Shown piece after piece: positions 18,038 through 27,569 of a stretch of 64,000 bases of DNA; within the stretch, counting starts at the first letter, position 1; each line of letters starts with the position of its first letter. The notes under the pieces were generated by a model, which was given only the letters and a program-made list of their open reading frames with translations, was not told the DNA's origin and did not search any database. Source of the DNA: Methanosarcina sp. MTP4 (GTDB lineage Archaea > Halobacteriota > Methanosarcinia > Methanosarcinales > Methanosarcinaceae); the NCBI RefSeq assembly GCF_000970045.1, contig NZ_CP009505.1:3806808-3870807 (forward strand), read 5' to 3'. A program made the translations under genes and the position numbers.

Positions 18038-19897
18038 TTACCATCCCACTGCATACAGGGTAGTGTTCTCAGTTGCAAGGATCCAGTAGCCCTCGTAAGG
18101 TTCCATCAAGAAGATGTCCGTACCCACATATTTGTCATCGGAAGCTCCGATTTCACCTTCGTAGCCGTTTCTTCCGATGTAAGCGTATGTGAGAGTTGCC
18201 TGGTTCAATGGCCCAACTACCTCAAAGTAGGAATCATTAATAATCTCCAGGGTAAATTCGGCAGATAGGGACTCGGTGGAATCCGTAAACCCGATGGCGT
18301 TCCAGCCTTCGTAGATCGGGATGCTGGCACCGGGAACACCGGGAATCGGGTCTTCGACCCTTGCAAGTTTGTCAAGAGGGATCATCCCGAAATCAAGCGC
18401 ATAGACCATATACCCCTTCAAAGGCTCCAGTTCTTCCACGTCCAGCCAGATTTCAGACGCTGCATCGTAATAGATTATGCTCTCATATTCCACATCAGCA
18501 AACAGGAAATCAACACTTGAATTATTGAGAACGTAAGGCACCGAGATGAAGTTCCAGCCAGGGGAGAGCATAATGCCCTTGGCATCCGAATCAAAGACCT
18601 TTATGTACTGTTCCTTTGTAATGGACTCTGTAGCTGTCGTGTTGCCGTCCTCGATAATGTTGATGGTTGCCGTTACGTCATAAATCCCTGGCGTTTCGTA
18701 GACATGAGTTACGTTCATCTCCGTTGAATTGGAGCCGTCTCCAAACTCCCAGAGCCCTTCAACGGTCATGTTCACCGGATCAAAGTCAGGACCAAGGTCC
18801 ACAATGGGAGTGAAATTGACACTCAGGGGTGCAACGCCAGCCCTGGGTTCGCCGGCGAAATCAAGCTTCGGGTACCCTTCTACCGGGGAAGGTTCCCCTT
18901 CAAAGACCTCAATGTAAGCCTCTTTTGTGAGAGACATGTTCAGGGTTTCGTTATCTTCCGCATAGAAGAGGGTCAGGGTCACGTTATATATCCCGGGATC
19001 CTCGTAAGTATATGCCCCTGTGGTCTCTGTTGAAGTGAAATTGTTTCCGTCCCCGAACTCCCAGAAGCGTGTTACATTCGCGGTTTCAGGATCAAAATCA
19101 GGCCCGAAATCCGAAAGGTCTGTGAAATTAACGTTTAACGGTGCATCTCCAGAAAGCGGGTCAGCAGTGAAATTGACAACAGGATAGTCATCATCTACGA
19201 GCGCGGCAAGGACTTCAATATAATCTTCCTTTGTAGCAGACCCGTTAGCCACTTCCGTCCCATTCTCGGCAACGGTCACGTTGAGGGCCACGGTATAGAG
19301 ACCTTCGTCCTCATAGGTATGAGAAACGTCGGCAAAATCTTCCCCCTCTTCAGTATTATTATCCCCGAAATCCCATAGATATGAAATATTCATGGTTTCA
19401 GAGTCAAAATCAGGCCCGAAATCCGAAAGGTCCGTGAAAGTAACATTTAACGATGCATTTCCCGAAAGTGGCTCGGCAGTGAAATTGACAACCGGATAGC
19501 CATCATCTACGGGCGCGGCAAGGACTTCGATATACTCGTCCTTGAGAACTGACCCATTAGCTATTTCCGTCCCATTCTCGGTAATGGTCACGTTGAGGGC
19601 CACAGTATAGAGACCTTCGTCCTCATATACATGAGAAACTTCGGCAAACTCTTCTCCCTCTTCGGTCTGGTTATCCCCGAAATCCCATAAAAATGAAACA
19701 TCCATAACATCCGGGTCAAAATCGGGTCCATAATCAGTTTCATCCGTGAAAGTAACATTTAGCGGTGCATTTCCTGAAATAGGTTCTGCTTCAAAATTAG
19801 GAATGATTGGTTCCTCAAGCTGCGCTACGGCACTACCTGAAAGCATCAGTGCTAAAAGTAGAGCTAACGACGAATAAAGAATATTAGTTGCTTTTAT
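18038..19897 (-). CDS. PKD-repeat surface protein, apparent ATA start
   Basis: About 619 residues. A signal peptide (ATNILYSSLALLLALMLSGSAVA) is followed by four PKD domains of ~100 residues, each with WDFGDN or WEFGDG and a closing Y-x-V/T-A-L-N-V strand; domains 1-3 are near duplicates. The last ~190 residues form a different domain starting LSPGWNFISVPYV, seen in other methanogen surface proteins. There is no C-terminal membrane helix, so anchoring is unclear. GGGGG lies seven bases before an ATA codon exactly where the signal peptide should begin. The only alternative starts are TTG/GTG at 19937-19942, which add 15 residues. PKD domains usually serve protein or glycan contacts at the cell surface. 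Confidence 0.8.
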   Translation of the reverse strand: MKATNILYSSLALLLALMLSGSAVAQLEEPIIPNFEAEPISGNAPLNVTFTDETDYGPDFDPDVMDVSFLWDFGDNQTEEGEEFAEVSHVYEDEGLYTVALNVTITENGTEIANGSVLKDEYIEVLAAPVDDGYPVVNFTAEPLSGNASLNVTFTDLSDFGPDFDSETMNISYLWDFGDNNTEEGEDFADVSHTYEDEGLYTVALNVTVAENGTEVANGSATKEDYIEVLAALVDDDYPVVNFTADPLSGDAPLNVNFTDLSDFGPDFDPETANVTRFWEFGDGNNFTSTETTGAYTYEDPGIYNVTLTLFYAEDNETLNMSLTKEAYIEVFEGEPSPVEGYPKLDFAGEPRAGVAPLSVNFTPIVDLGPDFDPVNMTVEGLWEFGDGSNSTEMNVTHVYETPGIYDVTATINIIEDGNTTATESITKEQYIKVFDSDAKGIMLSPGWNFISVPYVLNNSSVDFLFADVEYESIIYYDAASEIWLDVEELEPLKGYMVYALDFGMIPLDKLARVEDPIPGVPGASIPIYEGWNAIGFTDSTESLSAEFTLEIINDSYFEVVGPLNQATLTYAYIGRNGYEGEIGASDDKYVGTDIFLMEPYEGYWILATENTTLYAVGW

Positions 19898-20416
19898 GGA
19901 TATACCCCCTTTAAATCGCTTCTGCGATAGAATTCCCACCAAAATATATTCCCAAGAATTCCATCTTAAAAATTGTATAAAGGCGATTATATAGATTTCG
20001 TTTTAATAAATTGTATATAAAAAATAATTATATAATACGTATGGAAAAAAAAGATGCCAGAAAACTATATAAACAAAACACAAAAGCTCCAGTAAAAGAG
20101 GGAAAAAAGGAAGAAGGCAAAAAGAGAACGGGGGAAGTGAAAAAGATATAAAAAGAGTTCGGATAAAAAACATAAAAAACGTACATGAAATCTTTCGAAT
20201 AAAAGACTCAAACAAACGAAAGTACTTTTACGTCACATTACTTTCATGTTAAAGAGAAAAAGAAAAACAGAAAAGAAGTTGATTAGAAAAAGAAAAACTG
20301 GATAAAAAAGAAAAAGGAAAAGAAAAGAAGGAAAAAAGTTTAAAAGGAATTGAGATTCAATTCCTGCTTCAACATGTTTCCTGCTTCAACATGTTTCCTG
20401 CTTCAAGCTCTGTTTT
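19898..20416. other. intergenic region, A/G-rich on the plus strand
   Basis: AT-rich near 19960-20040 (TATATAAAAAATAATTATATAATACG), a possible promoter for the PKD gene. The remainder is purine-rich low-complexity sequence (GAAAAAGAAAAAC words) and a short duplication AACATGTTTCCTGCTTC at 20370-20403. Hydrophobic frames on the minus strand are a by-product of this composition. Confidence 0.4.
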
Positions 20417-22483
20417 TCACATCCTGCTCTTTTTCAGGAGAGCGAGGGCTCCCAGACCTGCAAGAAGCCCGGAAACTATCCCGAAGCCAGGCACCCCGGT
20501 TCCAGGTTTCTCATCGGGTTCCTCTGCTACTTTCGGGAGGTCCTTATAGGTTTCATAGCTGGAGATTGTAACTCCAAGGAAAGCAGGGTCTCCGGAATAA
20601 TATTCCGCCAGGGATGCAAAACTTTCCTGTACGGCCATCTTATCTTCGAACCCGTCTTCAGCCCTGATTTCTATAATTCCCTTTGAACCTGCGCCCCTGA
20701 TTTCACCCATCTGCAGGGCAACGGCATCCACTATGAGAGAAGCTTCATTCAGGTCTCCGTCACCTCTGCCATAAGCCCGGACCACAAAGAAATCAACCAT
20801 GGGCGCAATATCCTCAATAGTGGAAGCGTTATAGAGGGGCGGGAGGCTTGCGGAGAGAGTTAGATTCGCTCCGGCACCCTCACGGGTAGCCTCAATAATG
20901 CTTGCGTAATCCAGGCAGCCCTCATTGGAAGTCGGGGCAGAGGACGGTTCCATATAGATGTTGATCCCGTCAAAAGCGGCAAGGGATTTACTGTTGTAGT
21001 CAAGGACCTCATCTATCGCCTCGCTGGAAGTGTTCAGGTCCCAGGCTCCGGTACATCCCGTATCTTCCAGAAGCACCGCATGCACCTCAAACCCTTCTTC
21101 GTGAGCAGATTTAACGAAACGCTCGTACTGCCAGACGTCTGTGGAGTCAACACTGAGGAAAATCGTGTCGATTCCGGAACTTTCAAGATCCCTTACGAGA
21201 GCAGGGAAGTGGGGGGAATAGGGAGAAGACAGCCGGATTCCGGAGATTCCCACACTGTATTCCGGGAAGGAAACTACAGGAACAGCTTCTACCTCTGCTT
21301 CTTCGATCTCTTCTTCAGTTTCTTCACTTACGTTTTCAGGCTCCGAAACATCTTCAATAGGAACTTCCACCTCTTCAACAGGAACTTCCACAGCCTCAGG
21401 TTCGGAGACCTCTTCAACAGGAGCTGCCTCTTCGGCAGGAGCCGGGGTAACCTGCACGGAAGGTTCTTCCGGCCCGACAAACTTGCGGATAAAAACATAG
21501 TCCACAGCCATATACCCGGTGGTTTCCGAAGCATCCGGGTAAGAAGCCGCATAAAGATAGATGTGCATAGGGAGGTTTGTGACAAACTCGGAGGAAGTAT
21601 AATCCATTCTGGTATCCCGGACGCCGTCCTTAAACCAGGCAACGCTGCGGTTATCATCATCTTCCTCGTACCAGGCAATCTCCGAGATATACCAGTCCCC
21701 TTCCAAGGCCCGGACGTTGGTCAGGTCAAAAGAACGGAACCGCTCTTTCCGGGCAGTCAGTTCCCAGCGCACCCGGGTCTCGTTGGCAAGTTCGGTCTCA
21801 TGCTTGATCTCGTTTCTTGCGTTGTCGATCTGGTCAATAAAACCCTGCCGCAGGACAGGCCCTCTTTCATCGTCCCCTGTGGTCACCTTCATCCGCTTTG
21901 CCACGAATGCCGTGTTGATATCAAAACTGTCTCTGGAATAGATCAGGACGAAGTCACTTACGTGAACTTTCGGAGCAACGAGTTTACAGCTCCCACCCTG
22001 GACATCAACAAATCCGCCTCCGGAATTTTCGTATTTCCAGTCAATGCTTCGGAGGCTGGACCCCGAAAAATCGTCAAAAAATAGGAACGTATCCGCCCCG
22101 TTGCTCTCGGCCCTTGCTTCGGGATATCCATACTTCATCAGGATCTTCCGGTTCCCATTTGCAGGCAGGAATGGAACCTTGACCCAGACTGTGGCTTCCC
22201 CGCCTTTCGGATCCCAGGTTTCGACCCAGTAGTCAAGCCCGGTACTTCCAAGCAGGAAGCGAAGATCCGACCCGTCGGCATTTGCCTTCGAGAAATCGAA
22301 ATTTGAAGAATCCAGGCGGACAGGCACCTGATAACTGGTCAGGTCTTTTCCGGCATTTTCCGTTACAACTATCTCCTGTGAATAACTCCACTTGTCATCC
22401 GTTTCAGCCAGGGCACAACCCGTTATGAAAACTCCCAGGAGGAGCACAGATATGATTCTGCATGCGATCGATCTAACCCTCAT
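20417..22483 (-). CDS. DUF2341 surface protein with PGF-CTERM-like anchor
   Basis: 688 residues. A signal peptide (~1-27, ends CALAETDD) precedes a DUF2341 domain (~30-110, YSQEIVVTENAG and LPANGNRKILMKYGYPEA), a concanavalin-like domain (~115-340, FFDDFSGSSL to YMAVDYVFIRKF), a Pro/Glu-rich linker (~350-415), and a ~225-residue segment that looks like a glycoside-hydrolase-type barrel (GISGIRLSSPYSPHFPALV, SVDSTDVWQYERFVK, INIYMEPSSA, DFFVVRAYGRG). The C-terminus PGFGIVSGLLAGLGALALL plus KKSRM fits PGF-CTERM sorting by an archaeosortase. Probably binds or acts on extracellular polysaccharide; catalytic residues not established. Confidence 0.8.
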   Translation of the reverse strand: MRVRSIACRIISVLLLGVFITGCALAETDDKWSYSQEIVVTENAGKDLTSYQVPVRLDSSNFDFSKANADGSDLRFLLGSTGLDYWVETWDPKGGEATVWVKVPFLPANGNRKILMKYGYPEARAESNGADTFLFFDDFSGSSLRSIDWKYENSGGGFVDVQGGSCKLVAPKVHVSDFVLIYSRDSFDINTAFVAKRMKVTTGDDERGPVLRQGFIDQIDNARNEIKHETELANETRVRWELTARKERFRSFDLTNVRALEGDWYISEIAWYEEDDDNRSVAWFKDGVRDTRMDYTSSEFVTNLPMHIYLYAASYPDASETTGYMAVDYVFIRKFVGPEEPSVQVTPAPAEEAAPVEEVSEPEAVEVPVEEVEVPIEDVSEPENVSEETEEEIEEAEVEAVPVVSFPEYSVGISGIRLSSPYSPHFPALVRDLESSGIDTIFLSVDSTDVWQYERFVKSAHEEGFEVHAVLLEDTGCTGAWDLNTSSEAIDEVLDYNSKSLAAFDGINIYMEPSSAPTSNEGCLDYASIIEATREGAGANLTLSASLPPLYNASTIEDIAPMVDFFVVRAYGRGDGDLNEASLIVDAVALQMGEIRGAGSKGIIEIRAEDGFEDKMAVQESFASLAEYYSGDPAFLGVTISSYETYKDLPKVAEEPDEKPGTGVPGFGIVSGLLAGLGALALLKKSRM

Positions 22484-22514
22484 TTTTAGCAGCCTCTCTT
22501 CAATTCAGAACTGA

Positions 22515-22665
22515 AAAAGCAATAATGATTGGAACTTAAAAGACTGAATTTATTTACTTAATTTAAAGCAATAATGATTGGAACTTAACAGATTGAATTT
22601 ATTTACTCAACATGAAGCAATAATGATTGGAACTTAACAGGCCATATTTATTTACCCAATGACAG
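22515..22665. repeat. ~48-50 bp direct repeat, three copies
   Basis: AAGCAATAATGATTGGAACT recurs at about 22518, 22566 and 22616, each followed by TTAA and an AATTTATTTAC block. The copies lie in the gap between two divergent genes (starts at 22483 and 22839) and may carry promoters or regulator sites. The rest of the gap is A-rich. Confidence 0.8.
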
Positions 22666-22838
22666 TAAAGCTTTTTCATTACCACTTATAAAAAATAAAA
22701 AAACACTGCCACTTGTTGCAATAAAAAAGAAAATGGGGCTTAAAAACGAAGAAGCGGGCCGGAAAAGCAAAACTCAATAAAAGGATATAGCCCCAAAAAT
22801 CGAAATTATAATAAGCAATCATCGCAATTCGAATCCCT

Positions 22839-23357
22839 ATGTCACTCCTATCCAGCAACGAACTGAGAAAACTGATGCAGGCAAACCCACCTCTGCTTGA
22901 AAACACCGTCGATCCCGAAACCCAGCTCCAGCCAAACGGGCTTGAAATGACCCTTAAGGAAGTGAGAACAATCGAAGGGGCAGGAGCTGTGGACTTTGAC
23001 AACTCCGAAAGAGAACTTCCCGGAGGCAGTCCCCTGGAATTTGATACGGAGGGCTGGGTCCATCTGCCCGAAGGGATATATAAAGTCCTTTTTAATGAAA
23101 TCGTAAACATCCCCAGAAATCTTGCCGCAATCGCAAAGCCAAGGTCCACCCTGATCCGCTGCGGAGCCACCCTTGAAACCGCGGTCTGGGACGCTGGGTA
23201 CCGGGGCCGAAGCGAGTCAATGCTGGTAGTCTACAACCTTGCAGGGTTCAGGCTGAAGAAAGACGCCCGTATCATGCAACTGCTTTTCTATACCCTGGAC
23301 AGCGAAGTGGAAGAAGGGTATTCCGGAATTTACCAGAACGAAAACACAAAACAATGA
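22839..23357 (+). CDS. dut: dUTPase/dCTP deaminase-family protein
   Basis: 172-residue trimeric nucleotide hydrolase of the dUTPase/dCTP deaminase fold. Visible motifs: LQPNGLEMTL near the N-terminus, KPRSTLIRCGA (motif with the phosphate-binding Arg-Ser) near 100-112 and WDAGYRGRSESML near 120. The C-terminal part ARIMQLLFYTL is typical of the archaeal dUTP group, and YSGIYQNENTKQ resembles the flexible C-terminal arm. Likely converts dUTP to dUMP to keep uracil out of DNA. Deaminase activity cannot be excluded from sequence alone. Stands alone, 120 bp before the next gene. Confidence 0.85.
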   Translation: MSLLSSNELRKLMQANPPLLENTVDPETQLQPNGLEMTLKEVRTIEGAGAVDFDNSERELPGGSPLEFDTEGWVHLPEGIYKVLFNEIVNIPRNLAAIAKPRSTLIRCGATLETAVWDAGYRGRSESMLVVYNLAGFRLKKDARIMQLLFYTLDSEVEEGYSGIYQNENTKQ

Positions 23358-23477
23358 TTGTAGAAAAGTCCCGGTTTCAAAACCCTGCTCCGAATACCCA
23401 TTATCTATAAAGCAAGCCGAACACTACAAAAAATACACTGATAAAATATATATTAGCGAAAAACTATAGGACATTCC

Positions 23478-24281
23478 ATGAGCACAATCGGTAAATCCGT
23501 AAGGATGGAACGCATTTTCGACCGGAACACAGGAAACGCCATTGTCATCCCCATGGATCACGGAGTAGGGGCAGGCCCCATCAAAGGGATCGAAAACCTT
23601 CAGGAAACGGTCAACAAGGTAGCTGAAGGGGGGGCAAATGCCGTGCTCGGGCACATGGGCCTTCCCAAATACGGGCACAGAGGATACGGGCATGATGTAG
23701 GACTTATCATCCACCTTTCAGCCTCGACCTCCCTTGCAATGGACCCGAACCACAAAGTGCTGGTAACGACCGTGGAAGAGGCGATCAAGGTAGGAGCTGA
23801 CGCAGTCTCGGTACATATCAATATCGGGGCGGAAGATGAGTTTGAGATGCTCCAGGGACTCGGGCAAGTTGCAAGGAAATGCGACGAATGGGGAATGCCC
23901 CTACTGGCAATGATGTACCCGAGAGGAAAGAAAGTCCGCTCGGAATATGATGTTGATGTCGTAAAACATGCCGCAAGGATAGGAGCCGAACTCGGAGCAG
24001 ACATCGTCAAGACTAACTACACCGGAGATCCGGAAACTTTCAGGGAAGTCGTAAAGGGCTGCCCTGTGCCAGTGATCATTGCGGGAGGCCCTAAAGTCAA
24101 CTCCGACAGAGAACTCTTTGAAATGATCGAAGGCTCCCTGGAGGCCGGAGGACGGGGAGTTGCTATAGGGAGAAACGTTTTCCAGGCAGAAGACCCCACA
24201 AGCCTCATCAGGAGAATCGCAAAACTCGTCCATGGTGGGATGAGCGCGGAAGAAGTTATTGAAGCAGATAAAAAAGCCTGA
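23478..24281 (+). CDS. 2-amino-3,7-dideoxy-D-threo-hept-6-ulosonate synthase
   Basis: 267-residue class I aldolase of the FbaB/LsrF type, close to MJ0400. It makes the seven-carbon precursor of 3-dehydroquinate in the archaeal aromatic amino acid pathway, which lacks DAHP synthase. A beta/alpha barrel is evident: [10 protein letters not shown] at the N-terminus, [11 protein letters not shown], the Schiff-base lysine in DIVKTNYTG (Lys178), and VIIAGGPKV plus [10 protein letters not shown] at the phosphate site. The usual partner, archaeal 3-dehydroquinate synthase, is not next to it. A methylglyoxal-linked fructose-bisphosphate aldolase role is the main alternative. Confidence 0.9.
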   Translation: MSTIGKSVRMERIFDRNTGNAIVIPMDHGVGAGPIKGIENLQETVNKVAEGGANAVLGHMGLPKYGHRGYGHDVGLIIHLSASTSLAMDPNHKVLVTTVEEAIKVGADAVSVHINIGAEDEFEMLQGLGQVARKCDEWGMPLLAMMYPRGKKVRSEYDVDVVKHAARIGAELGADIVKTNYTGDPETFREVVKGCPVPVIIAGGPKVNSDRELFEMIEGSLEAGGRGVAIGRNVFQAEDPTSLIRRIAKLVHGGMSAEEVIEADKKA

Positions 24282-25278
24282 AGCAAATAAGGGGAACGGG
24301 GGGCCGTAGGAGCCCCCTGGGAAAAAGGGAAACATAAGTATCTGAAGAATCAAACGAATCTGAGGAGTCAGGCGGATCTAAAATCGGATTTATCATGATT
24401 ATTCCAGTGGAAATTGAGGGGTTGCGGTTTTTAAGAAACTGTGTTCTGTAAATATGATAAGAAAAACAACTTATGAGCCTTGATCAGAAATTTGGTTAAG
24501 TTTCAGAATTATAAAAACGTACTGCATTCAAACCTTTGGAGCACAAGTTTCCCTTATACCCTCCAAGAACTCGATTTTTAAACTAATTTTTGATTTTTGT
24601 ATTCCCAGGATTGTGATCCGTAAAGTCACGTAGATTCATCAGACTAAAAAACTCCAATGGAAACTGGGGGGTGTAGACCCCTAAACAGGTAAAACATTTG
24701 CCAAACCCGCAAGCTCAGACATTACAACAACATTGACTACTAAAAGGAATTCGGGTATATACGCCTCAAGTCAAATAGCTCCAGACACATAATCTCCAGT
24801 AGAAGTAAGGAGCTTATATATATAAACGCAAAAATGCAAAAAGATTAAACTGAACCCCCTACCTGGAAGAATTCAGGACAATGTAAAGCAACCCCCCACT
24901 AACCCGAAAATCCCGAATACAAAAACAAAACAGGAAGAGAAGCCCAAGCCATCAAAAAACAAAAATACCAAAGACAAGGCATGAAGAATATAGATAAGAG
25001 AATAAAACAAATAGAAATCGAAAAAGTACTAGCATAGAAATAATTAAACCATAAAAAATTTCCAGTAGAAATAAGGGGGATGGTATTCCCCGGAATTTTC
25101 AATAATGTGGCCCAGGCAATCCCGGCAAAAAACAGCACTATAAGCAGGCAATCAAAAAAAAGAACCATCAAAAGGCCTTCTAAAGAAAGCCACGACCAGA
25201 AAAGAAGTTCCCAAAATTGAAGCTCATGCAGGCGAACCTCAATTTTCTTTTAAGAATGGGACCTTAAAAAGAAAAAAG
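24282..25278. other. long intergenic region without a convincing gene
   Basis: About 1 kb, AT-rich. Two CCAGTGGAAATTGAGGGG / CCAATGGAAACTGGGGGG-like words (24401 and 24654) suggest an old duplication. A TATA-like TTATATATATAAACG lies at 24812. A hydrophobic 90-codon frame on the minus strand (24899-25171) follows from adenine-rich DNA and lacks a good ribosome-binding site; I do not call it. Confidence 0.4.
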
Positions 25279-25384
25279 TCCTCTTGAGGGAGCGGAGCGA
25301 CCGAAAAGGACCGCACACTGTTGCGATTTCATCGCAACTAAAAGAAAAATCAAAGATTTTTCTGATGCCGAGCCGCAACTCGGC
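25279..25384. repeat. multi-hairpin intergenic element
   Basis: Four perfect inverted repeats in 106 bases: CCTC-TT-GAGG (25280-25289), TTGCGAT-TTC-ATCGCAA (25321-25337), GAAAAATC-AAA-GATTTTTC (25344-25362) and GCCGAG-CCGCAA-CTCGGC (25367-25384). The segment GAGGGAGCGGAGCGACCG lies between the first two. The GC content is higher than its surroundings. It sits downstream of the minus-strand radical SAM gene. It looks like a dispersed structured repeat; the copy number in the genome is not visible here. Confidence 0.7.
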
Positions 25385-25400
25385 TGGCGCAACTAGACTG

Positions 25401-25531
25401 GGTAAACCAGGTAGGTAAACCAGGTAGGTAAACCAGGTAGGTAAACCAGGTAGGCAAACCAGGCAGGTAAACCAGGTAGGCAAACCAAGTAGGTAAACCA
25501 GGCAGGTAAACCAGGCAGGTAAACCAGGTAA
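25401..25531. repeat. 13-bp tandem repeat
   Basis: About ten copies of GGTAAACCAGGTA with T/C variation, period 13. It lies between the multi-hairpin element and the 3' end of the radical SAM gene. Because 13 is not a multiple of three, all three minus-strand frames read a 13-residue repeat (YLVYLPGLPTWFT), which explains the overlapping open frames there; none is a gene. Confidence 0.9.
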
Positions 25532-25544
25532 GGCAACCAGACAT

Positions 25545-26579
25545 TCAGAGGTCTACAAAAGGTACGAGGTCGCAGCCCGTACACCTTAGACACATGGTTT
25601 TTGCAAGTCCCGAGTTCAACCCGTATTTTACGAGTATGGCTTTTTCCATTTTTGCAAGTTTCAAGAGGCGTTCCCGGGAAGGCCGCTCTGCAAAACAGGC
25701 CCCTGCCCTGAGGGGATGGGGATTTATAGGGCGAAGGATTGGGATTACTCCCAGTTTTGCGAGGGTTTCAACCCCGTCCCTGACAGCTGAATCACTCTCC
25801 CCTAGTCCGATAATAAAGTTGCTGAAAACCCGGTTTTTCCCGAAAATCCCCACAGCCTCTTCGAGTTTTTTCAGGATGTAGGCAAGGGAGAGGTCTCCGC
25901 AAACCTGTTTGAAAATACCCGGATCCATTGTTTCCACATTATACTTGACCTCGGATACCCCTGCCTCGTAAAATTGCTTGGAGCACCCTTCGGTGGGGTA
26001 GACCGAAACTCCGATCGGCACATTATACTTTTTGAGAGCAGGAAGCAATTTGAGGACGCGGTCCACTTCCCCCTGCACAGAATTTTCAACCCCCGAAGTA
26101 AGGGAAATAGCCTTCAGGTTTCCTGTCCTGAAAACATCGTCCACAATATCCAGGACTTCCTTATTACTCTTGACATGGCCCTGGAGTTTGGGCACGGGAC
26201 AGTATTTGCAGTCGAAAATACAACGCTCGCAAAGGGTAATAAACGCCTGTTCCGGGCAGTGGGCAAGGGCAGGCTCAAGGGTTCCCCGAACCAGTTCTTC
26301 CCCTTCCATAAAAAGGGAAAAAGTCCCGTCTTCCCCTACATTTTCAATGGAAAGGGGAGAATCCTTATTGATACTGAGCCGGACTCTCCGTTTCCCTGAC
26401 CTGAAGAAAACCGAACTTGTCCCGGCACCCGGACCGGCTGTGGACCCGAGAGCAAAGGGAACAAGGGAAGGATCTATGGAAACGGAACCAATAGAGATCA
26501 GGAAAGCTTTTAGTTCTGCAGTCATGAGCTTATTTTGCATGCAAATGATCCTCAAAGTGCTTGTAATTCGTACTTTCAC
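25545..26579 (-). CDS. radical SAM protein
   Basis: Up to 344 residues. The S-adenosylmethionine-binding [4Fe-4S] motif CIFDCKYC (CX3CX2C) lies near residue 118, with a barrel behind it (AISLTSGVENS as the GGE-like motif, PIGVSVYPTEG, YNVETMDP, FIIGLGESDSAV). The C-terminal CLRCTGC gives extra cysteines that could bind a second cluster. The ~110 residues before the motif are unlike the common families. Biotin-synthase-like and HmdB-like proteins share this barrel pattern, but I cannot name the reaction. Likely true start is an ATG among residues 1, 14 or 19 (MKVRI, MQNKL, MTAEL). Confidence 0.8.
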   Translation of the reverse strand: MKVRITSTLRIICMQNKLMTAELKAFLISIGSVSIDPSLVPFALGSTAGPGAGTSSVFFRSGKRRVRLSINKDSPLSIENVGEDGTFSLFMEGEELVRGTLEPALAHCPEQAFITLCERCIFDCKYCPVPKLQGHVKSNKEVLDIVDDVFRTGNLKAISLTSGVENSVQGEVDRVLKLLPALKKYNVPIGVSVYPTEGCSKQFYEAGVSEVKYNVETMDPGIFKQVCGDLSLAYILKKLEEAVGIFGKNRVFSNFIIGLGESDSAVRDGVETLAKLGVIPILRPINPHPLRAGACFAERPSRERLLKLAKMEKAILVKYGLNSGLAKTMCLRCTGCDLVPFVDL

Positions 26580-27425
26580 AGATTAATCCGTACTTTCTCA
26601 GTTTTCCATTTCTATGCAAGGAAGTATATAATTTTTGTCAATTATATAATAGTAACTGTTGGGAAGCCATCTCCTGTTGTATCCTGAAATTGAATTGTCG
26701 GACAGTCTCTGAAGGTAGAGGTATTCGTGACAACTCTTATTTTTTTATTTTTAGCTTTGAATATTCATCCTTATTCTTTTAAAAATTATTGCCAGATTCC
26801 GATACACCCGTATGAAAACAGGTGAGGATTCACATAACGTTCCAGGAAAAAAAAGAGCGCCCACATTTAGGAAGTTCATACTGAAAAAAACAGTATCAAG
26901 GAGAGTCATAAATATGGGTATGGACATCAATGATAGTTAGGTATTATTATAATAGTCTTATCATTAAGATAATAAGACAACGTTAGAAAGATGCAATAAT
27001 ATTAGAATATTGCATTAAAAATATAGGAATGGAATAACTAAAGAGGATAAAAATAACATTATGTGTTACATATAATTACAAAAGTAATATATAGGATGTA
27101 TACATAGTACATCTTGCGTTCTCATCCCTCACAACCCCGCTAACTAAATATTACTCCACAAGGGACAAAAATAGGGACATTAGGGACAAAAACACACAGG
27201 GATAAGTGAACATACAAGACAAAAAGCAAAAGACGCGCAGCACAAAGAGTCCAATACCTTTGTATCTCTTCCCAGAATAAAAAGACTCATTAAACGCCGT
27301 TCGAAGCTTCCAGGTTTTCTTGGATGGGAATGCAAACTTTTCTTTTTTTCAGAACTAAACCAGAATATTTTCTATAATAACTGAATAATGATTTTATAAC
27401 GGAGCCTAATCTTATCATAAGATCT
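26580..27425. other. intergenic region, AT-rich
   Basis: About 850 bp with no credible gene. It holds TATA-like words near 26625 (AAGTATATAATTTTTG, a likely promoter for the radical SAM gene on the minus strand) and near 27070-27100. Nothing else can be supported. Confidence 0.4.
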
Positions 27426-27513
27426 GCAGAAATTATGATTTCTTATTGAAGAAATTATGATTTCTTATTGAAGAAATTATGATTTCTTATTGAAGAAATT
27501 ATGAATTCTTATT
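27426..27513. repeat. 22-bp palindromic tandem repeat
   Basis: Four copies of GAAGAAATTATGATTTCTTATT, period 22. Each contains AAGAAAT-TATG-ATTTCTT, a 7-bp stem with a 4-base loop; the last copy is changed to GAATTCTT. It ends 56 bp before the start chosen for the next gene, so it could be an operator array or part of its leader. Confidence 0.85.
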
Positions 27514-27569
27514 TATTACTGCAGAGAAATAATAAGTTATATCTATCACCTCTCCCAGAATACCTGTGC

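Noticed and set aside
22820-22836. ATTCGAATCCC resembling a tRNA T-loop
   Set aside because: No acceptor stem, anticodon arm or CCA-side partner nearby; lies just before the dut start codon.
24899-25171. 90-codon hydrophobic frame on the minus strand
   Set aside because: Arises from adenine-rich plus-strand DNA; no convincing ribosome-binding site or charged flanks.
25250-25593. Overlapping minus-strand frames encoding YLVYLPGLPTWFT repeats
   Set aside because: Product of a 13-bp tandem DNA repeat read in all three frames.
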